A DNA stretch of 64,000 nt from Roseovarius aestuarii (GCA_027214255.1 JAPWHL010000021.1:1-64000), one strand, 5' to 3'; positions 1 through 7,694 are shown, counted from the stretch's first letter. Made by a program: numbers and translations. Notes: a model not told the origin generated them from the sequence alone.

Positions 1-447
1 CCGACACGGCCAGCATGGTCGCCCAGGACAGCGCGGATCGGCCCATACGGGTAACGATCGACTGTCGCAGTCAGTCTTTCGAGATCCGCGCGAGGTGCGC
101 AGATCGCATATCCCAAAGGTCTGACCCGATTCCGCTTGCGCTCTATCGGATCAGGCAGTTTTCCATTTGGTTTTTGTCCGCCCAACAGACCTGCCCTGGC
201 CGGTCAATTGGCAAGCGCCCGGCTCACGCCGGTCGTCGCGTGTCAGGGCCGTGTCCTCACCTTCGGTTGCGGGCCGCACCACCCCTGCCCCGCGACCATT
301 GACAGTCCCGGTCAGGACCGTGGGTCGGGCTTACGCCCTCACCACTCTGTTCCGTCCGAAATATGCATTTCGGCCAGATCAGAGAGCCGAGGCGTAGCCC
401 ATCGGCGGAAAGAAGGCACCAAGCCCGAAACGTCGCACCACAAAGGA
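1..447 (+). repeat. 447-bp direct repeat, leader copy A (partner at 52486-52932)
   Basis: The first 447 bases of the window are repeated in the same orientation at 52486-52932 and I found no difference by eye; identity stops 9 bases before the start codon of the downstream gene. The left limit is not visible because the window begins inside the repeat. It contains small inverted repeats, for example a 7-bp stem around ATGC at 356-373, and ends in a strong AAAGGA ribosome-binding site. Long frames cross it, but they resemble no family and the unit sits immediately upstream of different genes at its two locations, so I read it as a non-coding promoter/leader module. A diverged relative lies at 4846-5018. 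Confidence 0.9.
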
Positions 448-456
448 AGCTATCTC

Positions 457-690
457 ATGGCGACATATCGTTTGGGTTCATCCCCAGCAGTTCACACGCC
501 CGGCATCATTGCTTGGGCGATCAATGGTTATGCGTTCGAAAAGGACCGGGCGCAAATGGTGAAGGTGGTTTGCGACACCTTTCCAAACCTGCCCGCCAGC
601 TCAGCCCGCCAGCTTCTTTCCAAGGAAGTTGCCTACACCATCGAAGGCGAAACCGTCGTTTTTTCGGTGGAGGATGAAGCGCATGTTTAA
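457..690 (+). CDS. hypothetical protein (77 aa), first gene of a small-gene operon
   Basis: ATG at 457 follows AAAGGAAG by a good distance. The 77-residue product is soluble with no signal peptide or obvious motif, and I do not recognise the family. It is the first gene downstream of leader copy A and starts a chain of overlapping genes that runs to the methylase-like gene at 1908. Context suggests a plasmid establishment or leading-region function; that is inference. Confidence 0.7.
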   Translation: MATYRLGSSPAVHTPGIIAWAINGYAFEKDRAQMVKVVCDTFPNLPASSARQLLSKEVAYTIEGETVVFSVEDEAHV

Positions 691-886
691 GCTGTCGATT
701 GACCACCCCGACCGGACAGGAACGGAAACTGTCTTATCAACCTGCGAAGTCACCTTGCGGGTTTTGGGCCGCGATCATCACCGCGCGGCCATCATCAAGC
801 CCGACCTTACTCTTACCGACAGTTACGGCAAGACACTCGCCACCATGGATGAATGGGCGACGGATTGGACGGAGGCAGGCCAATGA
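683..886 (+). CDS. hypothetical protein (67 aa)
   Basis: Start chosen at ATG 683 because GGAGG at 669-673 lies 9 bases upstream; the in-frame ATG at 674 would be too close to it. The gene overlaps the end of the preceding gene by 8 bases and its stop overlaps the next start (ATGA), so translation is probably coupled. Small soluble protein, family not recognised. Confidence 0.65.
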   Translation: MFKLSIDHPDRTGTETVLSTCEVTLRVLGRDHHRAAIIKPDLTLTDSYGKTLATMDEWATDWTEAGQ

Positions 887-1089
887 CCGGAACACGATAT
901 ACATATGCGTTCGGCTACAAAAGCCGCGAACACGCCGAAACCGCGTTGGAGGAGCTTTTTGCTGGTGGGGAAATCTCGCCGTGTGAAAACCCGCGCATAG
1001 AAAGCTATGCGGCTCGAATCTGCGCACCCACGCCCACGGGGAAAACAGCAGTCCAGCGTTTTTCTATTACGCTTGTTGAGGGGGTGTGA
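883..1089 (+). CDS. hypothetical protein (68 aa)
   Basis: ATG overlaps the previous stop in an ATGA arrangement. The product starts MTGTRYTYAFGYKSREHAE and is a small soluble protein with no motif I recognise. It is part of the continuous operon 457-2717. Confidence 0.65.
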   Translation: MTGTRYTYAFGYKSREHAETALEELFAGGEISPCENPRIESYAARICAPTPTGKTAVQRFSITLVEGV

Positions 1090-1091
1090 CC

Positions 1092-1505
1092 ATGCAAGAA
1101 GAAATCACCGTCACCGCCCAGCTTGTCTATTCGTGTTCAGCAGACGACAGCTTGACCGCGCAGGGCCAGAGCATTCACGACGATCTATTGCGGCTTCTGG
1201 ATGCTGACAGCAGCACAGGCGTTGAGTGCTGCGGCGTCACCATTCAGCACCTTTCCCCCGAAGCCCTGACCTATGGCAACGCCGAGGCGCGGCAAGGCGC
1301 GATCCGCCAAAGCGACCGGATCAAGGCCGCGTTGCAAGACCTCTATATCGACACAGAGGAAGTGCGGGAACTTTTAACCTATGCGCTTTGCGATCTGCGC
1401 CATTTTGCCGATCAGCACGGGCTTGCCTTTGGGCGGCACGACAAGGACGCGCACCAATATTACCGCGAGGAACGGCAGGCCGAGCCGGAGGCGTTGGGAC
1501 AATGA
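1092..1505 (+). CDS. hypothetical protein (137 aa)
   Basis: ATG 1092 was chosen; a GTG at 1086 overlapping the previous stop is an alternative. The Shine-Dalgarno-like GAGGGGG at 1079-1085 suits either. The protein is acidic and rich in predicted helix, with a central RQSDRIKAALQDLYIDTEE stretch. No family recognised. It overlaps the next gene by 4 bases. Confidence 0.65.
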   Translation: MQEEITVTAQLVYSCSADDSLTAQGQSIHDDLLRLLDADSSTGVECCGVTIQHLSPEALTYGNAEARQGAIRQSDRIKAALQDLYIDTEEVRELLTYALCDLRHFADQHGLAFGRHDKDAHQYYREERQAEPEALGQ

Positions 1506-1708
1506 GCCAGACAGCCACCATCCCCCACCCCGATCCTGACGTGACAATCCATTGCGGCGCTTGCGGCGGCGAGAACGTCCGAAAGGACGCCTACGCCGAA
1601 TGGAACGCAGAGCTTCAGCAATGGGAGCTTTCCGCGATCTTTGACCACACCGTTTGCGACGATTGCGGCAGCGAAAATTCAGCCATCGAAAAGGTGATTG
1701 ACCAATGA
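1502..1708 (+). CDS. small zinc-ribbon protein (68 aa)
   Basis: ATG 1502 overlaps the previous stop. Two CxxC pairs (CGACGG near residue 19 and CDDCGS near residue 52) form a classic four-cysteine zinc ribbon, suggesting a nucleic-acid-binding or scaffold role. Four-base overlap with the next gene indicates the same transcript. No named family recognised. Confidence 0.65.
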   Translation: MSQTATIPHPDPDVTIHCGACGGENVRKDAYAEWNAELQQWELSAIFDHTVCDDCGSENSAIEKVIDQ

Positions 1709-1911
1709 CCATCGAAGAAATCAAAGCCGCCGTTGATGCAGGAAAACCCGTTCGCTGGTCCCATGACGGATACCACGTTACCCGCGATAGTTTGGGGCAA
1801 TACCTGATCACTTTTCAACCCAATCAAAACACCATCGGCCTAACCAATCGCGCAGGCGACAAGCTGAACGGCCAGCCCGAAGGTTTTTACATTGCTGAGG
1901 TGGCGGCATGA
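1705..1911 (+). CDS. hypothetical protein (68 aa)
   Basis: ATGA overlap with the preceding gene. It contains HVTRDSLGQYLI, which resembles GYTRDSLGRYVF in the protein at 6934-7521, so the two may share a small domain. Function unknown; same operon as its neighbours. Confidence 0.65.
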   Translation: MTIEEIKAAVDAGKPVRWSHDGYHVTRDSLGQYLITFQPNQNTIGLTNRAGDKLNGQPEGFYIAEVAA

Positions 1912-2717
1912 CACCAGCAGCGAAAGAATTTGTGCGGTTGATGAATGATATTGATGGTTCAAAACACCGCACAGAGGTTTTTTCTGACTTCTGCGAAATG
2001 GGCTATTGCGCACTGGCAAAGAAGGCCAGCCCGTTCACCGAGCAGCAGGACGCCCTTGAGGCGCAATATATGGAAGTCGTTGGACGTTACCGCGACAAAG
2101 GCGACATATGGAAAATGAAAGACTTGTTCTTTCTTGCCTTGGCCGAAATTGGCAAGGGCGGGTGTGATTTTCTGGGCATGGTTGCAGGTGAAATCGGCGC
2201 ATTGGAAAGCCGCCTTGGGCAGTTTTTTACACCCTACGAAGTTTCGCGCCTCATGGCTGAAATTAGCCTGTCTGACGTTGACCAGATGATTGCCGAACAA
2301 GGGTTCATCACCTTGCAGGAACCAGCAGCAGGCGCAGGCGGTATGCTCATGGCGGTGGCTGACGTCATCGAGGGTAAAGGTCACAGTCTGGAAACAACCG
2401 TCTGGATCGAGGCGGTGGAGCTTTCGCGATCGACCTACCACATGTGCTATCTGCAATGTGCAGCGCGTGGCCTTGCTGGCAAGATCATTTGTGGCAACAG
2501 TATTTCGCTTGAGGTGTTCACTGGCGCCTATACCGCCGCCGCGCCTGTCTTTCTAAATGCCAATGGCGACCCCTTTGCCAAGCAGAAAGAACGTGCCGCG
2601 CAATGGCAAGCCGCTGACAAAGAGCGGGTGCAGCGCATCGAGGCCGAGCGCGTAGAACGTCTTGAAAATCTCGGAACTGGCCCAGCTATTGCAGGCGATC
2701 AGCTCACCCTCTTTTGA
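1908..2717 (+). CDS. N-6 DNA methylase-like protein (269 aa), catalytic motif degenerate
   Basis: The central part resembles HsdM-type N6-adenine methyltransferases: GQFFTPYEVSRLMAEI, then QEPAAGAGGMLMAVADV, which is the SAM-binding motif I (usually DPACGSGGF), then EAVELSRSTYHMCYLQ. Where the catalytic NPPF/NPPY motif is expected, after GNSISLEVF, there is only ANGDPF. At 269 residues it is much shorter than HsdM and has no specificity subunit beside it. It may be a plasmid modification or antirestriction protein; loss of the NPPY motif suggests either an altered active site or a SAM-binding decoy. It ends the operon that starts at 457; ATGA overlap with the preceding gene. Confidence 0.75.
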   Translation: MTPAAKEFVRLMNDIDGSKHRTEVFSDFCEMGYCALAKKASPFTEQQDALEAQYMEVVGRYRDKGDIWKMKDLFFLALAEIGKGGCDFLGMVAGEIGALESRLGQFFTPYEVSRLMAEISLSDVDQMIAEQGFITLQEPAAGAGGMLMAVADVIEGKGHSLETTVWIEAVELSRSTYHMCYLQCAARGLAGKIICGNSISLEVFTGAYTAAAPVFLNANGDPFAKQKERAAQWQAADKERVQRIEAERVERLENLGTGPAIAGDQLTLF

Positions 2718-3097
2718 GGGTGGCTACCTGCCTTGGTAGTCCCCGCCCCGGACGACCTTGCGGCCATCCGCGCCAAGGACGTGCGCTATTCGCGCAGAAG
2801 CCGCATCGCGCGGCGACCCTTCCGGACTCGATGTACCAAGATCAGACCATGCAGATCGTGTCCGGCTGTTAACCTGGTCCGCGCGTTGCGCCGCCCAGGG
2901 CCGAACATCCCCACCCCACACGGTCTTTGCATTATCCCACACCCGTAAAGGACTTCGCTGCGCCAAAGTGGGCGTAGCTCGCGCGCGGCCCTACAGGCCG
3001 TCCTTGACGTGGCGTGTCCAAATGCCTGCGACCGAATGGGGCAGTGGTTTCATTGCTTTTTGACGGTTTTCAACCTAAATTGAGAAAGGAACTCACC
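2718..3097. other. intergenic leader, 380 bp
   Basis: No convincing gene. GC-rich with several short inverted repeats; frames that cross it have no family resemblance or start signals. It ends in GAAAGGAAC upstream of the 3098 gene and probably contains that gene's promoter. It is not an obvious copy of the repeated leader. Confidence 0.5.
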
Positions 3098-3277
3098 ATG
3101 AGCGAGCAAATGAGCGAAGACCAGTTCAAACAACTGATGAACCGCCTCGATCACATCGAGGGTAACATGGTCAAGAAGTCAGACGTTTTCCAATCGGTTC
3201 TGACGGTTCAAGGCTTCATGTTTGCCATCGTTGTTGGCGTCGTCGTCGTTTTGAACTCCCTTATCGGCTTCGGCTGA
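3098..3277 (+). CDS. small single-pass membrane protein (59 aa)
   Basis: ATG 3098 follows AAAGGAAC. Residues 1-30 are polar and helical (MSEQMSEDQFKQLMNRLDHI), followed by a hydrophobic helix from about residue 37 to 58. Predicted tail-anchored inner-membrane peptide of unknown function. A strong terminator follows immediately. Confidence 0.65.
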   Translation: MSEQMSEDQFKQLMNRLDHIEGNMVKKSDVFQSVLTVQGFMFAIVVGVVVVLNSLIGFG

Positions 3278-3284
3278 CACGGTT

Positions 3285-3307
3285 AGCGGCCCTTCGGGGC
3301 CGCTTTT
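3285..3307 (+). terminator. rho-independent terminator
   Basis: Eight-base perfect stem AGCGGCCC/GGGCCGCT with a TTCG loop, followed by TTTT. It lies 8 bases after the stop of the small membrane protein. Confidence 0.85.
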
Positions 3308-3324
3308 CCCGTTTCTCACCGCGC

Positions 3325-3534
3325 TTAGTTGGGGAACCCGAATACAGCGATCAGCCCTATAAGAACCGCCGCCCCTACCACGAGTATTAAACCCGTTGTT
3401 CCAAAACCCTTTGCCCAGTCGCCCAGGGTTGCTCCTGCAAGTATGGGGTCTTCGCCGTGGCACTTCGGGCAGACCTTTGCGCGCATCGCTACTGGCTCAT
3501 AACCGCAATGTCCGCACTTTCCTGTTTTACTCAT
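3325..3534 (-). CDS. zinc-ribbon membrane protein (69 aa)
   Basis: N-terminal CGHCG and CPKCHG pairs make a treble-clef or zinc-ribbon head, followed by a hydrophobic helix (about residues 46-67). Zinc-ribbon-plus-TM peptides of this layout are common on bacterial genomes but have no assigned function. Minus strand, downstream of the 3600-3971 gene. Confidence 0.65.
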   Translation of the reverse strand: MSKTGKCGHCGYEPVAMRAKVCPKCHGEDPILAGATLGDWAKGFGTTGLILVVGAAVLIGLIAVFGFPN

Positions 3535-3540
3535 CTTTTC

Positions 3541-3600
3541 TCATCATCTTTCCGAAAAATATCCTCGGGGGAGCGCCATGGCGCGGGGGCGGAAGCCCCC
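3541..3600 (-). terminator. recurring hairpin element, copy 1
   Basis: Read on the minus strand, a GGGGGC-TTCC-GCCCCC hairpin and a GCGCCATGGCGC palindrome are followed by a conserved tail (TCATCATCTTTCCGAAAA on the plus strand). The same arrangement occurs at 29491-29550 and 51521-51583, each time at the 3' end of a minus-strand gene, so it behaves like a terminator or 3'-end stabilising element. Confidence 0.65.
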
Positions 3601-3971
3601 TAGAAGTGCGGATCGTTCTCCGCCAGCCACCGCTCCATTTTCTGCGCCCATATTCTGAAATGATAGAGCGTTTCTCGTGAGGTCCAGATTACTCCAATGC
3701 CGCTAACAACGAGAATAAGGTAAAACCGATGGTCCGAAAGCCACTCACCGTTGTTCATCGCATAGGCTACGAAGCCGATCACGAAGAAGATTCCAATCAA
3801 TAAGGAGTGAAGGACGGCTTTGAATCGGTGTTTGTAGGCTGTTGTTAGCAGCTTATCACGTCCGCTCGCGACAATGGGATCTACAACACGTCTTTCCCAG
3901 CTTTCTACAGCATCCTTTCTTGCCACCAGTTTGGCGCGATAGTTCATCATTTTACGCAATAGGTTCTTCAT
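3600..3971 (-). CDS. hypothetical two-pass membrane protein (123 aa)
   Basis: Basic N-terminus (MKNLLRKMMNYRAKLVARK) followed by two hydrophobic segments at about residues 53-72 and 83-100 and a cytoplasmic tail. No family recognised. Its stop codon abuts the recurring hairpin element. Confidence 0.6.
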   Translation of the reverse strand: MKNLLRKMMNYRAKLVARKDAVESWERRVVDPIVASGRDKLLTTAYKHRFKAVLHSLLIGIFFVIGFVAYAMNNGEWLSDHRFYLILVVSGIGVIWTSRETLYHFRIWAQKMERWLAENDPHF

Positions 3972-4170
3972 CGCTCACAGATACCACGCTGCCTCGCCTT
4001 TTTAAATGCGTGTACGTCATGCCCTGCTCTGTCTCCATGAACACCATCGGCCAATATACACGGCGCGGGAACCTGTAAACACCAAGCCTTCGGGCGCGTA
4101 CCGCGCGTGTTGACTGGTCCCCTTTCCCGCCGTGTCTTTCTGCCTCGTTTATTCATTAAGGAGACAGATC

Positions 4171-4332
4171 ATGAAATACATTCGTAAAACAGCAACTCGC
4201 CTTCGTCGCATCGCGGCACGCAGATTGAAGACAATCCGAAAGCAGCTTCAGCGCATCGACCTGAGCTTGGCTATCGAAGTCAACTTGGTTTTTCTGAAAA
4301 TCACGTTCGAGATCAAGAGCCGGGACAAGTAG
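4171..4332 (+). CDS. small basic protein (53 aa)
   Basis: ATG 4171 has a strong AAGGAGA ribosome-binding site at 4160-4166. The N-terminal half is very rich in Arg and Lys (RRIAARRLKTIRKQLQR), suggesting nucleic-acid or membrane-surface binding; the C-terminal half is a short hydrophobic strand. Family unknown. Confidence 0.6.
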   Translation: MKYIRKTATRLRRIAARRLKTIRKQLQRIDLSLAIEVNLVFLKITFEIKSRDK

Positions 4333-4336
4333 CCCG

Positions 4337-4376
4337 GCTGCGCGGCGGCCGGTATCGGCCGCCCGCCGCGTTTTCG
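4337..4376. terminator. GC-rich hairpin between convergent genes
   Basis: GCGGC-CGGCCG-GTAT-CGGCCG-GCCGC-type stem followed by TTTTCG. It sits between the 3' ends of the convergent genes at 4171-4332 and 4377-4586 and probably serves both. Confidence 0.7.
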
Positions 4377-4586
4377 TTATTCAGTTACGTCGCTGTCGTC
4401 GCCTGCCTTCGCGGGGAACGCCACCAGTTCGGTTGCCCCAACGGGGAAGTCGAGCTTGATCGAGAGGAAAGTTTCGTCGCTGTCGCGGCGCTGATTTTCG
4501 AAGACAGCCCCGACTCGCCGGAAGCTCGTTTTCTCAGTGCCGTTGTCGTCGTATTTGACAGGGACGTTTAGGGTGTATCGTGTCAT
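4377..4586 (-). CDS. small beta-rich protein (69 aa), paralog of 5465-5659
   Basis: Start at ATG 4586 after GGAGAC. The pattern KTSFRRVGAVFENQ...SIKLDFPVG...VAFPAK matches NFWNTCGVLFLNTDD...VKHDMFPG...AAFPAK in the 5465-5659 product, so the two are paralogs. Length and strand pattern are reminiscent of DUF736-like or small OB-fold proteins, but this is only a resemblance. It lies on the opposite strand from the paralog, with a structured non-coding region of about 880 bp between them. Confidence 0.65.
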   Translation of the reverse strand: MTRYTLNVPVKYDDNGTEKTSFRRVGAVFENQRRDSDETFLSIKLDFPVGATELVAFPAKAGDDSDVTE

Positions 4587-4761
4587 AGTGGTCTCCTTCG
4601 TTTCACTTCTTTCCTTTGACGATTGAAGAGCTTGAGCGCCGTGAACGCTTCTGATCCTCGGTTTTATGTCGTCAGAAAGAACCGTAGTGAAAGAGTGCTT
4701 ACAGTTCCAGTAGCTATTTAACACCCCTTATAGATAGTTTACGACTTTTGAGCATCATTTT

Positions 4762-4820
4762 CGGTAAGGGTTTCGGAACGGTTTCGAACGGGTTCGGTAA
4801 CGGTTTGGAAAGGGTTGGGG
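4762..4820 (+). repeat. G-rich degenerate tandem repeat
   Basis: Five to six imperfect units of 10-12 bases, consensus close to CGGAACGGGTTT (for example GGTAAGGGTTT, CGGAACGGTTT, CGAACGGGTT). It lies upstream of leader copy B in a gene-free stretch. It could be a protein-binding array or part of an origin; nothing in the sequence decides. Confidence 0.55.
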
Positions 4821-4845
4821 CCATCCCGAGCTTGCAGCTCGTGAC

Positions 4846-5018
4846 CGCGCTCTAAGCTTCAGCCGGCAGAGCGGCTTTCGCTCCGAACCCCCCTGCCCTG
4901 TCTCCCTACGGCCAAAGCGCTGGCTACTGTCTCTATCGAGCCAGCATCCAGCGCGGCTCGCATGGTCGCCCAGGTCAGGGCGGATCGGCCCTTGCGGGTA
5001 ACGATCGGTTGTCCTGGC
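4846..5018 (+). repeat. diverged leader module, copy B
   Basis: Clearly homologous over about 170 bases to 52381-52551, sharing for example CGCGCTCTA, CTTCAGCCGGCA, CTGCCCTGTCTCCCT, CATGGTCGCCCAGG and GGGTAACGATCG, with scattered substitutions. The last part also matches the left edge of the window (copy A). Copy B lies in front of the small-gene/ArdC region. The minus strand of copies B and C keeps a similar short frame (IVTR.GRSAL.WATM), so a decayed small gene is an alternative to a regulatory role. Confidence 0.75.
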
Positions 5019-5464
5019 GGCGAAGCCGCCCTGCCGCGCTTTCCATCCCTTCGGGTTTGTCTCTCGCGTTGCCTGGGCCTGCGCCTTTCTGATTTTCCTG
5101 ATTGGCTTCTCTGGGATGTGGATCTCCACAAGGAACATGGTGGGCGGCATCATCAAACCTGCGTTGAAACAGCCGTTATTGTCGGTGGGTCATTGGAGCT
5201 TCTTCAGCTGATCCAAACGCTTTTGCCTTTCTTGGTTTGATTGATCACAGTCGAGCTTGAGCGCCCTTTCCGATCCCTCATATGTGTTTCTATCTGATAA
5301 AACATCGCGCGCAGCCGGGGAGAGCCGCGGTTCAAGAACCGCTTCAACAGGTATTTTCCCCTGCCCTACGGGCATTCCTCGCGCGACAAAATACCTGCTG
5401 ACACTCCCCTCATAGCTGCACGCCAGAGAATGTTTATCGAAACATAAGATGAAGGATCTACAAA
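5019..5464. other. gene-free stretch before the 5465 gene
   Basis: About 445 bp without a credible gene. It contains inverted pairs such as GCCGGGGAGAGCCGCGGTT and a TACCTGCTGACACTCCCC segment, and ends just upstream of the 5465 start. Probable promoter and leader region. Confidence 0.4.
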
Positions 5465-5659
5465 ATGGCACAAGCTCTGAAACTGCGCGTTAAAACCGGC
5501 GAAAAAGACGGCAAAAACTTCTGGAACACCTGCGGGGTTCTCTTCCTGAACACCGACGACAACGGCAACGTCACTTCGGTCACAGTGAAGCACGACATGT
5601 TCCCCGGTGTGGAAATGGCTGCGTTCCCTGCCAAACCGAAGGAGGAAGATCAGGAATAA
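5465..5659 (+). CDS. small beta-rich protein (64 aa), paralog of 4377-4586
   Basis: A 64-residue product with acidic C-terminus (KPKEEDQE), a feature also seen at the end of its paralog (AGDDSDVTE). An acidic tail on a small beta-rich protein is reminiscent of single-stranded-DNA-binding proteins, but no family was recognised. A terminator follows 15 bases after the stop. Confidence 0.65.
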   Translation: MAQALKLRVKTGEKDGKNFWNTCGVLFLNTDDNGNVTSVTVKHDMFPGVEMAAFPAKPKEEDQE

Positions 5660-5674
5660 GGCGCTAACGCACCT

Positions 5675-5697
5675 GGGCGGTCGAGAGACCGCCCTTT
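5675..5697 (+). terminator. rho-independent terminator
   Basis: Perfect eight-base stem GGGCGGTC/GACCGCCC with GAGA loop, followed by TTT, just after the 5465-5659 gene. Confidence 0.85.
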
Positions 5698-6052
5698 CCC
5701 GTGTTCGGGAAGCCGCGCGCGGCAAGACGGATCGTGCAGGGCTAAAGCCCTGCCCTACTCCGCCTCATAACAATGCCTGGACAGGCATTGAGCCTTGGGG
5801 TTCGGTCAAGCCGAACGCCGCTTCGGCTGGTTAGCGGCAGGGATGCCGCCGCCAGAAAGCAAAATAGACATTCCCGTGTTGGCGGCTACGCCGCCTGCCC
5901 GCGCCAGTCATGTCGATTTGGCCCGCTGGCTCCCAAATCCTGTCTTTCATCGCATTCGAAGTTTCAGGAGCAGGCGCATTCGCGCTGTCCAAAAACCCCG
6001 ATGCCCATTTTCGGCACCAGACCGAAACGGGCGCACCACAAGGAGGCCAGAC
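5698..6052. other. intergenic leader before ardC
   Basis: About 355 bp rich in short stem-loops such as GGCGGC-TACGCC-GCC. It ends in GCGCACCACAAGGAGG, close to the GCACCACAAAGGA end of leader copies A and C, so it may be a further diverged member of the same class of leaders. Confidence 0.45.
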
Positions 6053-6934
6053 ATGGCAAAAGCACGGTTCGACATAAAACAGCACGTTACTGACACGATC
6101 ATTGAACAGATTGAGGCAGGCACCCCGCCTTGGCGCAAACCGTGGACGGGTGACATGGCAGGCGCGTCTTTCCCGTTGCGGCACAATGGCGAGAAGTATC
6201 AGGGCGTCAATGTGTTGATGCTTTGGGCGACAGCCATGATGCACGGCTACCAGTCCGCGCGCTGGATGACGTTCAAGCAAGCTCTCGATTTGGGTGGTTA
6301 CGTCAAAAAGGGCGCGAAGTCTACGAAATCAGTTTACTATGGAACCTATGAAAAGGAGGTCGATGGCGAGGCCGAGACCGTGCGCGTGGTCAAGTATTTC
6401 AGTGTTTTCAACGTGGATCAGATCGAAGGCTTGCCCGAGGAATACTATATCCGCCCCGAACCGCCCCGCGATCTTGGCACCGAAACGAACCCGGAGCTTG
6501 ATTCATTCTTTGACGCTATCGGCGCTGAGATTGTCACCAGTGACAAACCGCAAGCCTACTATGACCCGAAAAACGATCAGGTTCATATGCCACCCGTTGC
6601 CACGTTCTACGATGCAGCCGGATACTATGGCACCTTGAGCCATGAAATCGGCCATTATGTCTTGGCCGATCATCGCATTGGAACGCAGAAGAAATTTGCG
6701 AACCGTGCCGAGTATTCCATGGGCGAACTTGAAGCCGAGATTTTCAGCGCGTTTCTTGCGGTTCATCTGGGGTTTGAGCCGCATTTTGACCAGACCGCAG
6801 CTTACGTTGAAGGGTGGTTGAAAGCACTCAAAGACGACAAGAACGCCATTTTCAAGGCAGCTGCACAGGCCCAGAAAGCTTTTGACTATGTGTTGGACAA
6901 GCAGTGCGTGGCCGCAGTGTCGGAGGCAGCGTAA
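6053..6934 (+). CDS. ardC: ArdC-family antirestriction protein (293 aa)
   Basis: Two-domain architecture typical of ArdC: an N-terminal single-stranded-DNA-binding domain (DIKQHVTDTIIEQIEAGTPP with WRKPW at residues 27-31, then YQGVNVLML) and a C-terminal zincin-like metallopeptidase domain with HEIGH at 197-201 and a downstream glutamate helix (ELEAEIFSAF). ArdC proteins enter with or are made early from transferred plasmid DNA and protect it from restriction. Start set at ATG 6053 by AAGGAGG at 6041-6047; a longer frame upstream lacks such a signal. It is followed by a TAATG overlap with the next gene, so the two are co-transcribed. Confidence 0.93.
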   Translation: MAKARFDIKQHVTDTIIEQIEAGTPPWRKPWTGDMAGASFPLRHNGEKYQGVNVLMLWATAMMHGYQSARWMTFKQALDLGGYVKKGAKSTKSVYYGTYEKEVDGEAETVRVVKYFSVFNVDQIEGLPEEYYIRPEPPRDLGTETNPELDSFFDAIGAEIVTSDKPQAYYDPKNDQVHMPPVATFYDAAGYYGTLSHEIGHYVLADHRIGTQKKFANRAEYSMGELEAEIFSAFLAVHLGFEPHFDQTAAYVEGWLKALKDDKNAIFKAAAQAQKAFDYVLDKQCVAAVSEAA

Positions 6935-7521
6935 TGGGCTGGACCTGTCTTCAAACCCCGCCCCACGACGAAAAGGCCGAGATTGAGCGCCTTGTGACAT
7001 ACGAAAACGAGGATCGGGCCCTGCGGCCCATCCTCACCACCCGCAAGGGATCAGTTTGGTATGTCGCCGTTGAAGTGACCTGCAAAACAAAGAAAACCGA
7101 AACCTATGGATACACCCGCGATAGCTTGGGCCGGTATGTTTTTGCAGCCGTGATCCTGACCCGTCGCGGTGGTGGCGAATGGTGCTACAAGGACATCGAA
7201 GAAAGCATGGGTCCATGTGAGGCAATGGCCCCCAAGAAGTTGCTTGACCTACTGAGCGAAACTGACCGCGAATATGCCGTGTCGTGGCGCGAGCGTTGCC
7301 GGAAAAATGCGGCATTGGTGAGCCGGAAAGTCAATCACGGTGACGTTGTTCGTTTCGAGCAGCCTTTGACCTTTGGTGACGGAATCGAGCGCCAGACGTT
7401 CAAGGTTATCAAAGAACGCTTTGCGGGATACCGCCGCGCAACCACATGCTTTGAATGTGTGGACACAGGCACGACATGCCGCATCAGTCGATTCATGCAA
7501 CGCAACTGGTCGAAAGTTTAG
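6934..7521 (+). CDS. hypothetical protein starting MGWTCLQTP (195 aa), DUF6927-like
   Basis: ATG 6934 overlaps the ArdC stop (TAATG). The MGWT start followed by a mixed alpha/beta domain recalls the DUF6927 group of plasmid and phage proteins; this is from memory and uncertain. It contains GYTRDSLGRYVF, which resembles a segment of the 1705-1911 product. Function unknown, but co-expression with ardC suggests a role during plasmid establishment. Confidence 0.75.
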   Translation: MGWTCLQTPPHDEKAEIERLVTYENEDRALRPILTTRKGSVWYVAVEVTCKTKKTETYGYTRDSLGRYVFAAVILTRRGGGEWCYKDIEESMGPCEAMAPKKLLDLLSETDREYAVSWRERCRKNAALVSRKVNHGDVVRFEQPLTFGDGIERQTFKVIKERFAGYRRATTCFECVDTGTTCRISRFMQRNWSKV

Positions 7522-7538
7522 CCAGCCCAAGAGATCGA

Positions 7539-7568
7539 AAGAAAGGACCGTCAGCGCGGTCCTTTCTT
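7539..7568 (+). terminator. strong rho-independent terminator
   Basis: Twelve-base perfect stem AAGAAAGGACCG/CGGTCCTTTCTT with a six-base loop, shortly after the 6934-7521 stop. Confidence 0.85.
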
Positions 7569-7694
7569 ATGTGCTGGTATTGAAAATTGGGGCGAGACCG
7601 AGCTTCGCCCTGCCTCGCCCCAATCTAACCTTTGGTCAGATTTGAAATTGGGTTTGAAACCTCCCTGACGGGCGATTTCAAACCATGGGCAGCG

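Noticed and set aside
15..302. Long open frames across the 447-bp leader repeat
   Set aside because: No ribosome-binding site, no family resemblance, and the repeat is placed before unrelated genes; GC-rich sequence opens frames by chance.
4859..5131. Minus-strand frame in leader copy B with a similar frame in copy C
   Set aside because: Shared residues could simply reflect DNA homology; copy A shows only its end and no start signal is conserved. Kept as an alternative explanation only.
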